Of a DNA stretch of 64,000 bases, positions 53,739-62,360 are shown in pieces (positions within the stretch are counted from its first letter, which is position 1; every line of letters starts with the position of its first letter). Made by a program: the position numbers and the translations under genes. The DNA comes from Chloracidobacterium sp. GTDB taxonomy: Bacteria; Acidobacteriota; Blastocatellia; Pyrinomonadales; Pyrinomonadaceae. The notes under the pieces were generated by a model. That model searched no databases, had not been told where the DNA came from, and was given only the letters and a program-made list of their open reading frames with translations. Location: the NCBI GenBank assembly GCA_016712045.1, contig JADJRV010000007.1:1-64000 (forward strand), in the 5' to 3' direction.

Positions 53739-55454
53739 ATGCGGCTTGCGATAACCAGATCCCTTCTAATTACCGCTGTTACCCTCGCGTTTTGGCTAAC
53801 TACGCCCGCGCAGGATGTGACGCGCGAGTTGAAGGTAACTTCGGGTTCGACTATCGAGATCGTTAATCGTTATGGCCGTGTCGGCGTTAAGTCTGAGGCC
53901 GTAGTGGATGAAAAAACGCCGTCGGGTAAGCTCGTTGCTTCGTCGCCAAAAGGTGTTTCTGACGGTGAGATCAAGATCGTTAGTGCCGGTGGAAAAACGA
54001 CTATAACCGTCGTGTCCGCCGATGATCGAAAACGCATCGATCTCGTTCTCACCGTGCCAGAACGATCCAACATCATAGTCCAAACTGTCGCCGGTGCTGT
54101 TGAGGTGAAAGGCAATTTTGCCTCCGTTGCGGCGACGACCGATACGGGTACGGTAGCCGTAGATGTTCCGGACGAAGATATTACCTACAACCTGCTCTGG
54201 ACCGAATCAAAACCGCGTGTTGTCGCTGATTTTGACCTCGCGGCGATCAACGAAAAGAACGCGGGGCGGTTTGAGATCCAAGGGGAAAGAGCAAGTAACA
54301 AGTCAAAGGCAAAGTCCAAAGGGACCCAAGCCTTGAGCCGACAGATCTCAAAGTCTGTCAGACTCGATCTGACCACTGCTCGCGGGATCATTTTGATCAA
54401 TGTCCCGCCGAACGAGGTGATGAGCGATCTGCGCGAGCGGCCTTTGACTAATGCGGCAAAGGCGATCGTTCGCAGCGGTGACAGCTTACTGATGGAGGCG
54501 ATCCGCAGGGCGGCACCGAAATATTACGGCGATTACGCCCGCAGTCTGCCGCCGATGATGTTTGAGCCAAAGTTTTCGGCCAAATCAGCCCAAACCGAGA
54601 ATCCGAACGCTTCGCTTAAAACCGCTTTGGTCCGCGTGACGGATCTCAAGAATCGCTCAATCGCTGGTCTGACAACCAGTGATTTCGAGATCACAGAGAG
54701 CGGGACTGCCCGCGAGATCGTGTCGGTCGAACGATCTACGGCACCGTTCAACCTCGTGTTGCTGTTGGATGTGTCGGGCAGCGTAGAGAATTACGTTAAT
54801 TTTATCCGCAAGGCGGCGCGGGCGTTTGTGAATACGGTCGATGAAAAGGACCGCGTGTCGATCGTGATCTTTAACGACGATGTTAAGGTGCTGTCAAAAT
54901 TTACGACCGACAAAGGCAAGCTATCGGAGAGCCTCGACACCTTTGACGCTGGCGGGGGGACGGCGTATTACGATGCACTTGCATACGCGGTGAGCGATAC
55001 TTTACGTCAATTTAGGGGTGCACGCACTGCCATCGTCATCCTGACGGACGGCGACGACAACCGCTCTTTCTTGGCCTTTGATTCACTAGCCGGGTCGATA
55101 CAGGAAAGCGGTGCCTTGATCTACCCGCTTTACGTGCCGTCCGGGCTGATCGCGGTTGCGGCCGCAAATCCTAACGCCGATATTGATCCAGTTCGCCGTA
55201 AATATATGTCGGTGTCGGCAAAAGCCGAGGGCGAGGGCGAAAGGCTCGCACGCGTTTCTGGCGGTGTCTATTATCCGATCAAAGAGATCGCCGAGATCCA
55301 AAAAGCCTATGAGGACATCGTCGTTCAGCTCCGCTCGGCTTATAACATCACTTTCCGATCAGAAACCTCGAGCGGCAATTCACTGCGTTTGAAAATAAAA
55401 AGTAAGCGTGAGAATACTTTTGCGACGGTCACGTCGGTGGTTGCGTCTCAATAG
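53739..55454 (+). CDS. VWFA-related secreted protein with N-terminal DUF4097-like domain
   Basis: 571 residues. Signal peptide about 1-25 (ending TPAQ). Residues about 30-220 form an adhesin-like beta-solenoid (STIEIVNRYGRVGVK, VPERSNIIVQTVAGAVEVKG). From about 285 the acidobacterial VWFA module begins (ALVRVTDLKNRSIAGLTTSDFEI) with MIDAS DVSGS and TDGDDN, ending AYNITFRSE. Exported; likely metal-dependent adhesion or protein contact. Together with the kinase upstream it may form a surface-signalling pair, which is inference from spacing only. Confidence 0.83.
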   Translation: MRLAITRSLLITAVTLAFWLTTPAQDVTRELKVTSGSTIEIVNRYGRVGVKSEAVVDEKTPSGKLVASSPKGVSDGEIKIVSAGGKTTITVVSADDRKRIDLVLTVPERSNIIVQTVAGAVEVKGNFASVAATTDTGTVAVDVPDEDITYNLLWTESKPRVVADFDLAAINEKNAGRFEIQGERASNKSKAKSKGTQALSRQISKSVRLDLTTARGIILINVPPNEVMSDLRERPLTNAAKAIVRSGDSLLMEAIRRAAPKYYGDYARSLPPMMFEPKFSAKSAQTENPNASLKTALVRVTDLKNRSIAGLTTSDFEITESGTAREIVSVERSTAPFNLVLLLDVSGSVENYVNFIRKAARAFVNTVDEKDRVSIVIFNDDVKVLSKFTTDKGKLSESLDTFDAGGGTAYYDALAYAVSDTLRQFRGARTAIVILTDGDDNRSFLAFDSLAGSIQESGALIYPLYVPSGLIAVAAANPNADIDPVRRKYMSVSAKAEGEGERLARVSGGVYYPIKEIAEIQKAYEDIVVQLRSAYNITFRSETSSGNSLRLKIKSKRENTFATVTSVVASQ

Positions 55455-55482
55455 TTGACGTTAGATGAGGAATATTGAGTTT

Positions 55483-56835
55483 ATGGAACGCAGAAATTTT
55501 TTAGGTAAATTTGGAATGGGTGCGGCAGAGTTAGGCACGGTTGCGGCTATACCGGAGGCAGCACATCCGGTGGGTCCGGCGGATACATCAGATCGAAATT
55601 CTTTTAGGGCAGCCGATTTTGGCGCGGTCGGCAATGGCACGGCAGATGACACCGCGGCGATCCAAAGGGCGATAGATGCGGCTTATAAACTTGGTGGGGG
55701 AACGGTCTATCTAGAGGGGAGTGCTGGCAGGGATTTCAAATGTGCGGGCCAGATCTCGCTTGATGAAAAACGCGGGGTTCGAATTATCGGGAACGCCGGG
55801 CCAAATGTTCAAGGGGGACAGGGGGCAGCGTCGGCTCAACTCAATTATACCGGCACCGCCTCGCCGTTTATTTCAATGAGGTCATGTTTTTCAGTCTCGT
55901 TAGAAACTATCAGCATCAGTTATAGCAATGCTTCATTCAGAGGGTCTCTGGTCGAGACGGGGCACAGCGTCAAGGCAAAGGCGGATTCCGGGTACCTGAT
56001 GTTTGATCGTTGTCGTTTCATGGGTAGCGGTCGAGCGAATGCCGCCGAATATTTGTTGAATTTATCATTAGCGATTTGTTCGACCGTCAGAAATTGCGAA
56101 TTTCAGACTGCAAACACGGGGGTAGTGGGGTAACGCCAAACAGGGGAATTTATTCAAACGTAATTCAGATCACCGACTCGGCTTTTCGCGATCTAAACGA
56201 AGTTGCGATCCAGAGCGCTGGAGAATCCTGGCTTATCTCCGGGTGCACATTCGAACCTCTTACAAACGGAAGGGCCGGAGCATATTTACAGGGTCAAGGT
56301 GTACTAGGATATGGCTTAAATATTATTGGATGTTGGATGGGAGATGTTAATAAGCCTGGTGGATGCTGGCTCGATATTACGCGGCCCGGCATTAGGTCTT
56401 GCGGTAATCGGGAATCGAATGGGGCCGGCAGGCACCGATCCCCGCGACACTGCGATCAAGTTAGGTAAAGGAAATCAAGGCGTTACCATTACCGGAAACC
56501 GTATCGAGGGACCAATTTGTATTGATTTTACATCTGGATTTACGTTTGGAGCTTCGATAACAGGAAATGATCTGCAAAGCCCTATTCCGATCGCAAACCT
56601 CAAAAACGCAATGAACCATTTTGTGGCCGGCCATTACACAACGCCAAACAAGATGAGCGGTGCAACAACTTTCGAAACGGGCATTTTTAGCGGTGATGGC
56701 GTACGGGGCAATATAAACCTTGCTCCGCAAACGTGGGGGCCGCCTACAAAACCGCAAAATGGCGATGTGTGGACGACTGACGCCGGTATGTTCGTCCGCA
56801 TCAACGGCGTCACCCGCAAAGTCACACTTTCTTGA
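55483..56835 (+). CDS. Tat-exported right-handed beta-helix protein, pectate-lyase-like (two frame breaks)
   Basis: The ATG at 55483 opens ERRNFLGKFGMGAAELGTVAA, a twin-arginine signal (RRNFLGK). Then the Pectate_lyase_3 opening FRAADFGAVGNGTADDTAAIQRAIDAA, followed by parallel-beta-helix coils. Frame breaks at about 56105 and 56395; joined length about 450. The C-terminus (NGDVWTTDAGMFVRINGVTRKV) is like the C-terminal tip of phage tail/hyaluronidase-type proteins. It may cleave or bind a polysaccharide; catalytic residues cannot be named. Confidence 0.72.
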
Positions 56836-56915
56836 GTCCCATGTTAGCCGTTAGATAAGCTACTAGACCGGACATTTGGCTACCTTGATCTACCTGTGTT
56901 CAAATTGAACCTGAT

Positions 56916-58234
56916 TTGACCGACGAGATATTACATACATTATTTGACGAAACCGAACGGCGGCCTTTGACGGTGACGGAGTTGAACTCTGAGGTAAAGG
57001 GGGTGCTTGAGCGAGGGTTTTCGGGCGTTTGGGTGGAGGGCGAGGTGACGGGGTTTGTTGCGGCAGTGTCGGGGCATTGGTATTTTACGCTTAATGACGG
57101 GACGTCGCAGATCCGGGCGGTTTGCTGGAAAGGGACTAACTTTCGCATCCGATTTAAACCGCAAAACGGTATTGCGGTGCGGGTTCGCGGCAAGGTGACG
57201 CTTTATCCGGCGAGGGGCGAGTGCCAGCTGGTGGTCGAGTCGCTTGAGCCGTCGGGCGAAGGGGCTCTGCGTGCGGCGTTTGAGCAGATCAAGGCGACGC
57301 TCGACGCCGAGGGGCTTTTTCTCCCGAGCTAAAACGCCCGATACCGTTTTTGCCGAGACGTGTTGGTGTCGTGACTTCGCCAACCGGTGCGGCGTTTCAC
57401 GACATACTTAATGTGCTGACGCGGCGGGCGAGGTCCGTAAGCATCGCGCTTGCCCCGACGTTTGTGCAGGGTGAAGGCTCGGCGGACAGTATTCGTCAGG
57501 CGGTCGCCGATCTCAATGCGTACAACCTTACGCTAGATTCAGCAAATAAGATCGATGTACTTATCGTCGGACGCGGCGGCGGGTCGCCCGAGGATCTGTG
57601 GGCTTTTAACGATGAAGCTTTGGCCCGGGCATTGAGGTTAAGTGAGATACCGGTGATATCGGCTGTCGGGCATGAGATCGACTGGTCGATATCCGATCTG
57701 ATCGCCGATCTGCGGGCAGCAACGCCATCGGCGGCTGCCGAGATGGTTGCGGGCCGCGAAGAAGACATCATCAATGGCCTGCATCTTTGCGAAGACCGGT
57801 TGGCAGGTTTTATCGAGCGCCAAATATATGAAGCTGCGATCCGGGTTGAGAACGCCTCGACGGGGTTGCGGACGAGTTTCACATCGGGTTTGCAATCAGC
57901 ACAGATGCGGTTTGCGAACGTTGCATCGCGGCTGACTCCGGCGACGCTGAAAGCAAAGACGGTCGCTGCGGCAAACTCGCTCGCAGTGCTCGATCAACGC
58001 CGAATTACCGCGACGCAGCATTCGCTCAAGACTAAGACCGAGGCTCTTAATGTTCAGATGGCAAAGCTCAATGCTCTGTCGCCGCTCGCGGTGCTGACAC
58101 GCGGATATTCGATCACGCAGACGGCGGACGGACAGGTTTTGCTCGACGCCGGACAAGTTAAAAAGGGTGATAAATTGAAAATTCGTCTCAAACGTGGAAA
58201 ACTGGACGCCGAGGTTTTGTCATCTGAAGAATAA
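56916..58234 (+). CDS. xseA: exodeoxyribonuclease VII large subunit (frameshift)
   Basis: TTG start at 56916 (TDEILHTLFDETERRPLTVTELN). OB-fold domain (GVWVEGEVTGFVAAVSGHWYF, DGTSQIRAVCWKG), then a break at about 57325 in a T/C run; the corrected frame gives PELKRPIPFLPRRVGVVTSPTGAAFHDI. Catalytic GRGGGSPEDLWAFNDE and GHEIDW follow, and a coiled C-terminal region ending KRGKLDAEV. About 439 residues. It degrades ssDNA with XseB. Its neighbours are a membrane gene and xseB. Confidence 0.93.
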
Positions 58235-58905
58235 TGTCGAAACGTTTATTCGCTATCGCCGGAATTGTTTTTTTGTCGATCCTGGCGGTCGTCGGGCTGG
58301 GCAGTTTTTTGTATTATCAGAGCCTCAAAGACACGCCGCAGTATTCGCTCGCTCTGCTTGTTGACGCTGCGAAACGGGACGATAAGCCGGTGATCGACAA
58401 GCTCGTTAATATCGATACGGTGGTCGATGATTTTGTCCCGCAGATAACGAATAAGGCTGTCGAGATGTACGGCCGCGGGTTGCCGCCGGCAATTATCGGC
58501 AAGGTCGCCAAGCTTGCAACGCCGCTGTTCCCGGCATTAAAGCAACGTGCAAGAGCCGAGCTGCCGCGGGTGATACGCGACCGCACAGCACGTTTTGGCA
58601 ACGTGCCGTTTTTTGCAATGGTGATTGGAGCCGAGAAATACCTCAATATCACCGTGACCGGCGATACCGCGCTCGTCAAAAGCAAACTGCCCGAACATAC
58701 TCTTGAGATGACGATGCGGCGAATTGACGGGCGGTGGCAGATCGCCGGGGTCAAAGACGAAAAGCTTGCGACAGACATCGCCCGTGCCGTCGGACAGCAG
58801 ATCATAACGATCGCCATCGGCGGGTTGAATAAAGAATCAGCGGAAACGCTTGGTGTCGGAAATCTGGCGGACCTGCTCAGACAGGCCGAGGAACTTGTAA
58901 GGTAG
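58234..58905 (+). CDS. membrane-anchored protein, DUF2939-like
   Basis: 223 residues: one N-terminal helix (LFAIAGIVFLSILAVVGLGSFLYY), then a soluble helical and beta part (YSLALLVDAAKRDDKPVIDKLVN). The layout matches DUF2939-type anchored proteins, though this is from memory of pattern. It overlaps the xseA stop by one base and ends 2 bp before xseB, so it is co-translated between the two exonuclease subunits. Function unknown. Confidence 0.6.
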   Translation: MSKRLFAIAGIVFLSILAVVGLGSFLYYQSLKDTPQYSLALLVDAAKRDDKPVIDKLVNIDTVVDDFVPQITNKAVEMYGRGLPPAIIGKVAKLATPLFPALKQRARAELPRVIRDRTARFGNVPFFAMVIGAEKYLNITVTGDTALVKSKLPEHTLEMTMRRIDGRWQIAGVKDEKLATDIARAVGQQIITIAIGGLNKESAETLGVGNLADLLRQAEELVR

Positions 58906-58907
58906 TT

Positions 58908-59141
58908 ATGGAAAAATCTTTCGAAACATCGCTGATCGAATTAGAAGAGATAGTAACAAAGCTCGAAGAAGGCGATCTACCCTTGGAAGAAAGCCTCGAG
59001 CTTTTTGAAAAGGGGATAAGCCTTTCGCGATCTTGCCGCGAGCGGCTGACTAACGCTGAGCGCCGGATCGAGATACTGATGAAAGGCCCCGACGGTGGAT
59101 TTACCGCCGAAGAGATCGAACCTGACAGCCTACGTGACTAA
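58908..59141 (+). CDS. xseB: exodeoxyribonuclease VII small subunit
   Basis: 77 residues: FETSLIELEEIVTKLEEGDLPLEESLELFEKGISLSRSC, the diagnostic helical hairpin of XseB, followed by NAERRIEIL. Partner of XseA. It overlaps the convergent gene by 4 bp. Confidence 0.94.
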   Translation: MEKSFETSLIELEEIVTKLEEGDLPLEESLELFEKGISLSRSCRERLTNAERRIEILMKGPDGGFTAEEIEPDSLRD

Positions 59142-59386
59142 TTCATCGCCACCATCACGGCGATCGCTCCGACCAACACGAATACAAAGATACTGATCGC
59201 ACCCATGTAGAGCGCAATCCCGACCGTATTATCCTTGCCCGATTTGCCGTTAAACCTTTTGCCGCACGCCGGACATTTGACGTGCGTCAACAATTTGGGC
59301 CCGATGAGCCCGCCCCACCACGTGAAGCTTAATAATTGAGCGTTGGTGTCTCCACATTGGGGACACGGTGCATAATTTCCAGCCAT
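59138..59386 (-). CDS. small zinc-ribbon protein with C-terminal membrane helix
   Basis: 82 residues: two CxxC pairs (CPQC near residue 8 and CPAC near residue 39) form a zinc ribbon, followed by NGKSGKDN and a single membrane helix (ISIFVFVLVGAIAVMVAM). Tail-anchored with the ribbon in the cytoplasm. The family is common and unassigned. 11 bp downstream of the DoxX gene. Confidence 0.7.
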   Translation of the reverse strand: MAGNYAPCPQCGDTNAQLLSFTWWGGLIGPKLLTHVKCPACGKRFNGKSGKDNTVGIALYMGAISIFVFVLVGAIAVMVAMN

Positions 59387-59397
59387 ATTTTCTTAGT

Positions 59398-59811
59398 CTA
59401 ATTCTCGCTCGAAGATGAACGGCTTCCTTTCAACATCCCGTCAACGCTCAGCATCCCCGAACCGTTGGCCGCTATATAAAGAAATGCAAAACAATACAGC
59501 ACTGCGGTTTCACCGCCGTTCATGATCGGCAGAGCTCCCTGCGGTTGGTGAGCCATAAAATACGCAACGGCCATCGTGCCGCTTGCGAGAAACGCCGCAA
59601 AGCTCGAGAAAAAGCCGAGCATTACTAGTAATCCGCAGACCAATTCGATTATCGCGGCGGCGAGGATAAGTCCCGCTAATTCACCCCCGGCTTGTTTTGC
59701 CGGCGGCCAACCAAACATTTTCTGCGTGCCGTGAAGCATGAACATGAATCCAAAAACGATGCGAAAGATCGCGTAAATATAGCCTGAGTATCTACCGAGA
59801 AAACTATCCAT
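59398..59811 (-). CDS. DoxX family membrane protein
   Basis: 137 residues, four helices: YAIFRIVFGFMFMLHGTQKMFGW, an ELAGLILAAAIIELVCGLLVMLGF block, AYFMAHQPQGALPIMNGGE, and AVLYCFAFLYIAANGSG. Typical DoxX/MauE-like inner-membrane protein, often tied to thiol or redox stress. Substrate unknown. It is followed by the zinc-rib small protein on the same strand. Confidence 0.88.
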   Translation of the reverse strand: MDSFLGRYSGYIYAIFRIVFGFMFMLHGTQKMFGWPPAKQAGGELAGLILAAAIIELVCGLLVMLGFFSSFAAFLASGTMAVAYFMAHQPQGALPIMNGGETAVLYCFAFLYIAANGSGMLSVDGMLKGSRSSSSEN

Positions 59812-59925
59812 TAGATTTGCTCCTTAATTCGGAATTTCGAACAGTATAACGCATTGACGCTGTTTACAAATAAAATGGGCGACCCAAATATGGACCGCCC
59901 TTTGATCGTTGTGATCGAGTTTAGG

Positions 59926-61818
59926 TTAGCTTGCAGCTTTGACAGCTTCGGTCGGTTCGACACGCGGAGCGGCCAATCCAAGTTCAGGTGACCGCCACAG
60001 ATTGGAGACCAGTAATTCACGGATGAACGTCATCTCTTTTGGCAGACGGTCGTAGAGCTGGAAAAATAGCTCGTCGTGCATTGCGATCTCTTTGAGCCAC
60101 ATGTCGCGGTCGAGATTCATCACCTTATTAAACTGCTCCTCGGTAAAATCGAGCCCGCGCCAGTCCATGTCTTGGTATCGCGGCATCCAGCCTAGAGGTG
60201 TTTCGGTGCCTTTTGACACGCCGCGTGAACGCTCGACGATCCATTTCAGCACACGCATATTTTCGCCATAACCGGGCCAAGCGAATTTACCGTCCTCGTC
60301 CTTAAGGAACCAGTTGACCGAGAAAATACGCGGCGGTTCAGGGATCTGGCGGCCAAAGTTGAGCCAGTGCGAGAAATAGTCGCCCATGTGATATCCGGCA
60401 AAAGGCAGCATTGCGAATGGATCGCGGCGAACCTCACCGATATTGCCAAATGCGGCGGCAGTCATTTCGGAGCCCATCGTTGCGGCCATATAGACGCCGA
60501 ATGCCCAGTTGAACGACTGCTGAACGAGCGGCACGACCGAGTTCCGGCGTCCGCCAAAGATAAATGCCGAAATGGGGACACCTTTCGGGTCATTGAAAAG
60601 GGGGTCAGCGACCGGGCATTGGTCGATCGGGGCAGTGAAACGCGAATTTGCGTGTGCGGCTTTGCCTTCGCTTGCGGGGGTCCAGTCGTTGCCTTGCCAG
60701 TCGATCGCGTGGGCCGGTGCGTCGCCATCCATGCCTTCCCACCAGACATCGCCGTCGTCGGTCAGAGCCACATTCGTGAAAATGGTGTTCTCTTTGATCG
60801 ACTCCATTGCGTTGGGGTTGGTCAAATAATTAGTGCCCGGAGCAACGCCAAAAAACCCATTCTCGGGGTTGATTGCACGGAGCTTGCCGGTCTCGTCGGG
60901 TTTGATCCAGGCAATGTCGTCGCCGACTGTTGTAATTTTCCAACCCTCTTCTTGAAATGCCTTGGGCGGAATGAGCATCGCGAAATTGGTCTTGCCGCAC
61001 GCCGACGGGAACGCTGCACAGACGTAATCTTTCTTGCCGTCGGGCGATTCGACGCCGACGATGAGCATGTGCTCGGCGAGCCAGCCCTGGGCACGGCCGA
61101 GGGTCGAAGCGATCCGCAGAGCGAGGCATTTTTTGCCAAGCAGGGCGTTGCCGCCGTAGCCTGAGCCATACGAGACGATCGAATTTTCCTCAGGGAAATG
61201 AACGATGTATTTATCTTTTGGATCCGGCGAACACGGCCACGCGACATCGGCCTGGCCTGCCGTAAGCGGCATCCCGACCGAGTGCAGACACTTGGTAAAT
61301 TCGCCATCCTCAACCTTTTGCAGAGCGTCGAGAGCCTGTTTGCCCATGCGGGTCATGATCCGCATGTTTACGGCGGCGTATGCCGAATCGGTGATCTGCA
61401 CGCCAAACTGCGAGATAGGCGAACCGATCGGGCCCATGCAAAACGGCACGACATACATCGTGCGGCCGGTCATGCAGCCGTCAAATTTCTTTTTCAAAAT
61501 GGCCTTCATCTCGACCGGGGCCATCCAGTTATTAGTCGGTCCGGCATCTCCCTTGGCCCGCGAACAGATATACGTACGATCCTCTACACGCGCCACATCC
61601 GAAGGGTGCGAGCGGGCCAAAAACGAATTAGGTCGCTTTTCTGGGTTTAGTTTGATAAAGGTGCCCGCGTCAACCATCTCCTGGCACATGCGGTCATATT
61701 CCTCTTGCGAGCCGTCGCACCAATAGACGCTATCGGGTTTGCACAGCGTGACAGCCTCAGTGACAAAGCGTATCAGCTCTTCGTTAGTGATGTTCGAAGG
61801 TATCGTTAGATCGGTCAT
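59926..61818 (-). CDS. pckG: phosphoenolpyruvate carboxykinase (GTP)
   Basis: 630 residues, full length. PEP/oxaloacetate-binding YGSGYGGNALLGKKCLALRIAS, GTP-binding P loop with the mobile reactive cysteine AFPSACGKTNFAM, the metal/GTP-binding GDDIAWI, and the C-terminal lid. Converts oxaloacetate to PEP with GTP, the first step of gluconeogenesis. The ribosome-binding site AGGAG lies 9 bases before the ATG. Frame intact. Confidence 0.96.
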   Translation of the reverse strand: MTDLTIPSNITNEELIRFVTEAVTLCKPDSVYWCDGSQEEYDRMCQEMVDAGTFIKLNPEKRPNSFLARSHPSDVARVEDRTYICSRAKGDAGPTNNWMAPVEMKAILKKKFDGCMTGRTMYVVPFCMGPIGSPISQFGVQITDSAYAAVNMRIMTRMGKQALDALQKVEDGEFTKCLHSVGMPLTAGQADVAWPCSPDPKDKYIVHFPEENSIVSYGSGYGGNALLGKKCLALRIASTLGRAQGWLAEHMLIVGVESPDGKKDYVCAAFPSACGKTNFAMLIPPKAFQEEGWKITTVGDDIAWIKPDETGKLRAINPENGFFGVAPGTNYLTNPNAMESIKENTIFTNVALTDDGDVWWEGMDGDAPAHAIDWQGNDWTPASEGKAAHANSRFTAPIDQCPVADPLFNDPKGVPISAFIFGGRRNSVVPLVQQSFNWAFGVYMAATMGSEMTAAAFGNIGEVRRDPFAMLPFAGYHMGDYFSHWLNFGRQIPEPPRIFSVNWFLKDEDGKFAWPGYGENMRVLKWIVERSRGVSKGTETPLGWMPRYQDMDWRGLDFTEEQFNKVMNLDRDMWLKEIAMHDELFFQLYDRLPKEMTFIRELLVSNLWRSPELGLAAPRVEPTEAVKAAS

Positions 61819-61869
61819 TTTAAAAGATTCTCCTAAGGGAATTCTAATTAATTGAATTCTTAAATGGAA

Positions 61870-61893
61870 AAAACGAGTAATAAGACTCGTTTT
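61870..61893. terminator. hairpin in the pckG 5' region
   Basis: AAAACGAGT (61870-61878) with ACTCGTTTT (61885-61893). A further palindrome GAATTC-N9-GAATTC lies at 61839-61859. They may terminate the upstream GlsB-like gene on the minus strand or regulate pckG. Confidence 0.5.
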
Positions 61894-61933
61894 CAGCAGT
61901 TATTTGATTAGCTTATCACAAGATAAGGAAAAT

Positions 61934-61968
61934 AGTAGTCAGTGGTCAGTGGTCAGTAGTCAGTGGGC
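61934..61968. repeat. five-unit heptamer repeat
   Basis: AGTAGTC AGTGGTC AGTGGTC AGTAGTC AGTGGGC, an exact 7-nt period, just behind the GlsB-like gene. Confidence 0.85.
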
Positions 61969-61977
61969 GGTAAATCT

Positions 61978-62238
61978 CTATTTTTTGATGGCCCGGATCA
62001 ACAAGATCGCGATGACGGCGATGACGGGGCCGCCGATCATAGCGACGATAAAGTCCGGGCCGACGCCGACGACGGATCGGCTGGCAGCACCCAGAAAGAC
62101 GCCGCCGACGAGGCTTGCGATGCCTCCGATTATGACGCTCAGAGGGACACCGAGGCCGTTGCCGCGGTTGTTCATTAGAGAGTTCATTCCCACGCCGACG
62201 ATAATTCCGAATCCGAATAATAGGAACCAAGGAAGCAT
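61978..62238 (-). CDS. GlsB/YeaQ-like small membrane protein
   Basis: 86 residues, three hydrophobic segments: FLLFGFGIIVGVGMNSLM, LSVIIGGIASLVGGVFLG and FIVAMIGGPVIAVIAILLIR, with the glycine pattern of the transglycosylase-associated/YeaQ family. AAGGAGAAAG precedes the ATG. Proteins of the group are stress-induced and of unknown mechanism. Frame intact. Confidence 0.7.
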   Translation of the reverse strand: MLPWFLLFGFGIIVGVGMNSLMNNRGNGLGVPLSVIIGGIASLVGGVFLGAASRSVVGVGPDFIVAMIGGPVIAVIAILLIRAIKK

Positions 62239-62360
62239 AATCTTTCTCCTTTGTGACTGAACAATTTAAGCTTTTGCTGGACGGGATGATGATATGCCGA
62301 TTTCCGGCCTAGGGCAAGGCCGTAAGTAATTGAGAATCGATAGGTTCGCAATGTTGCAGA

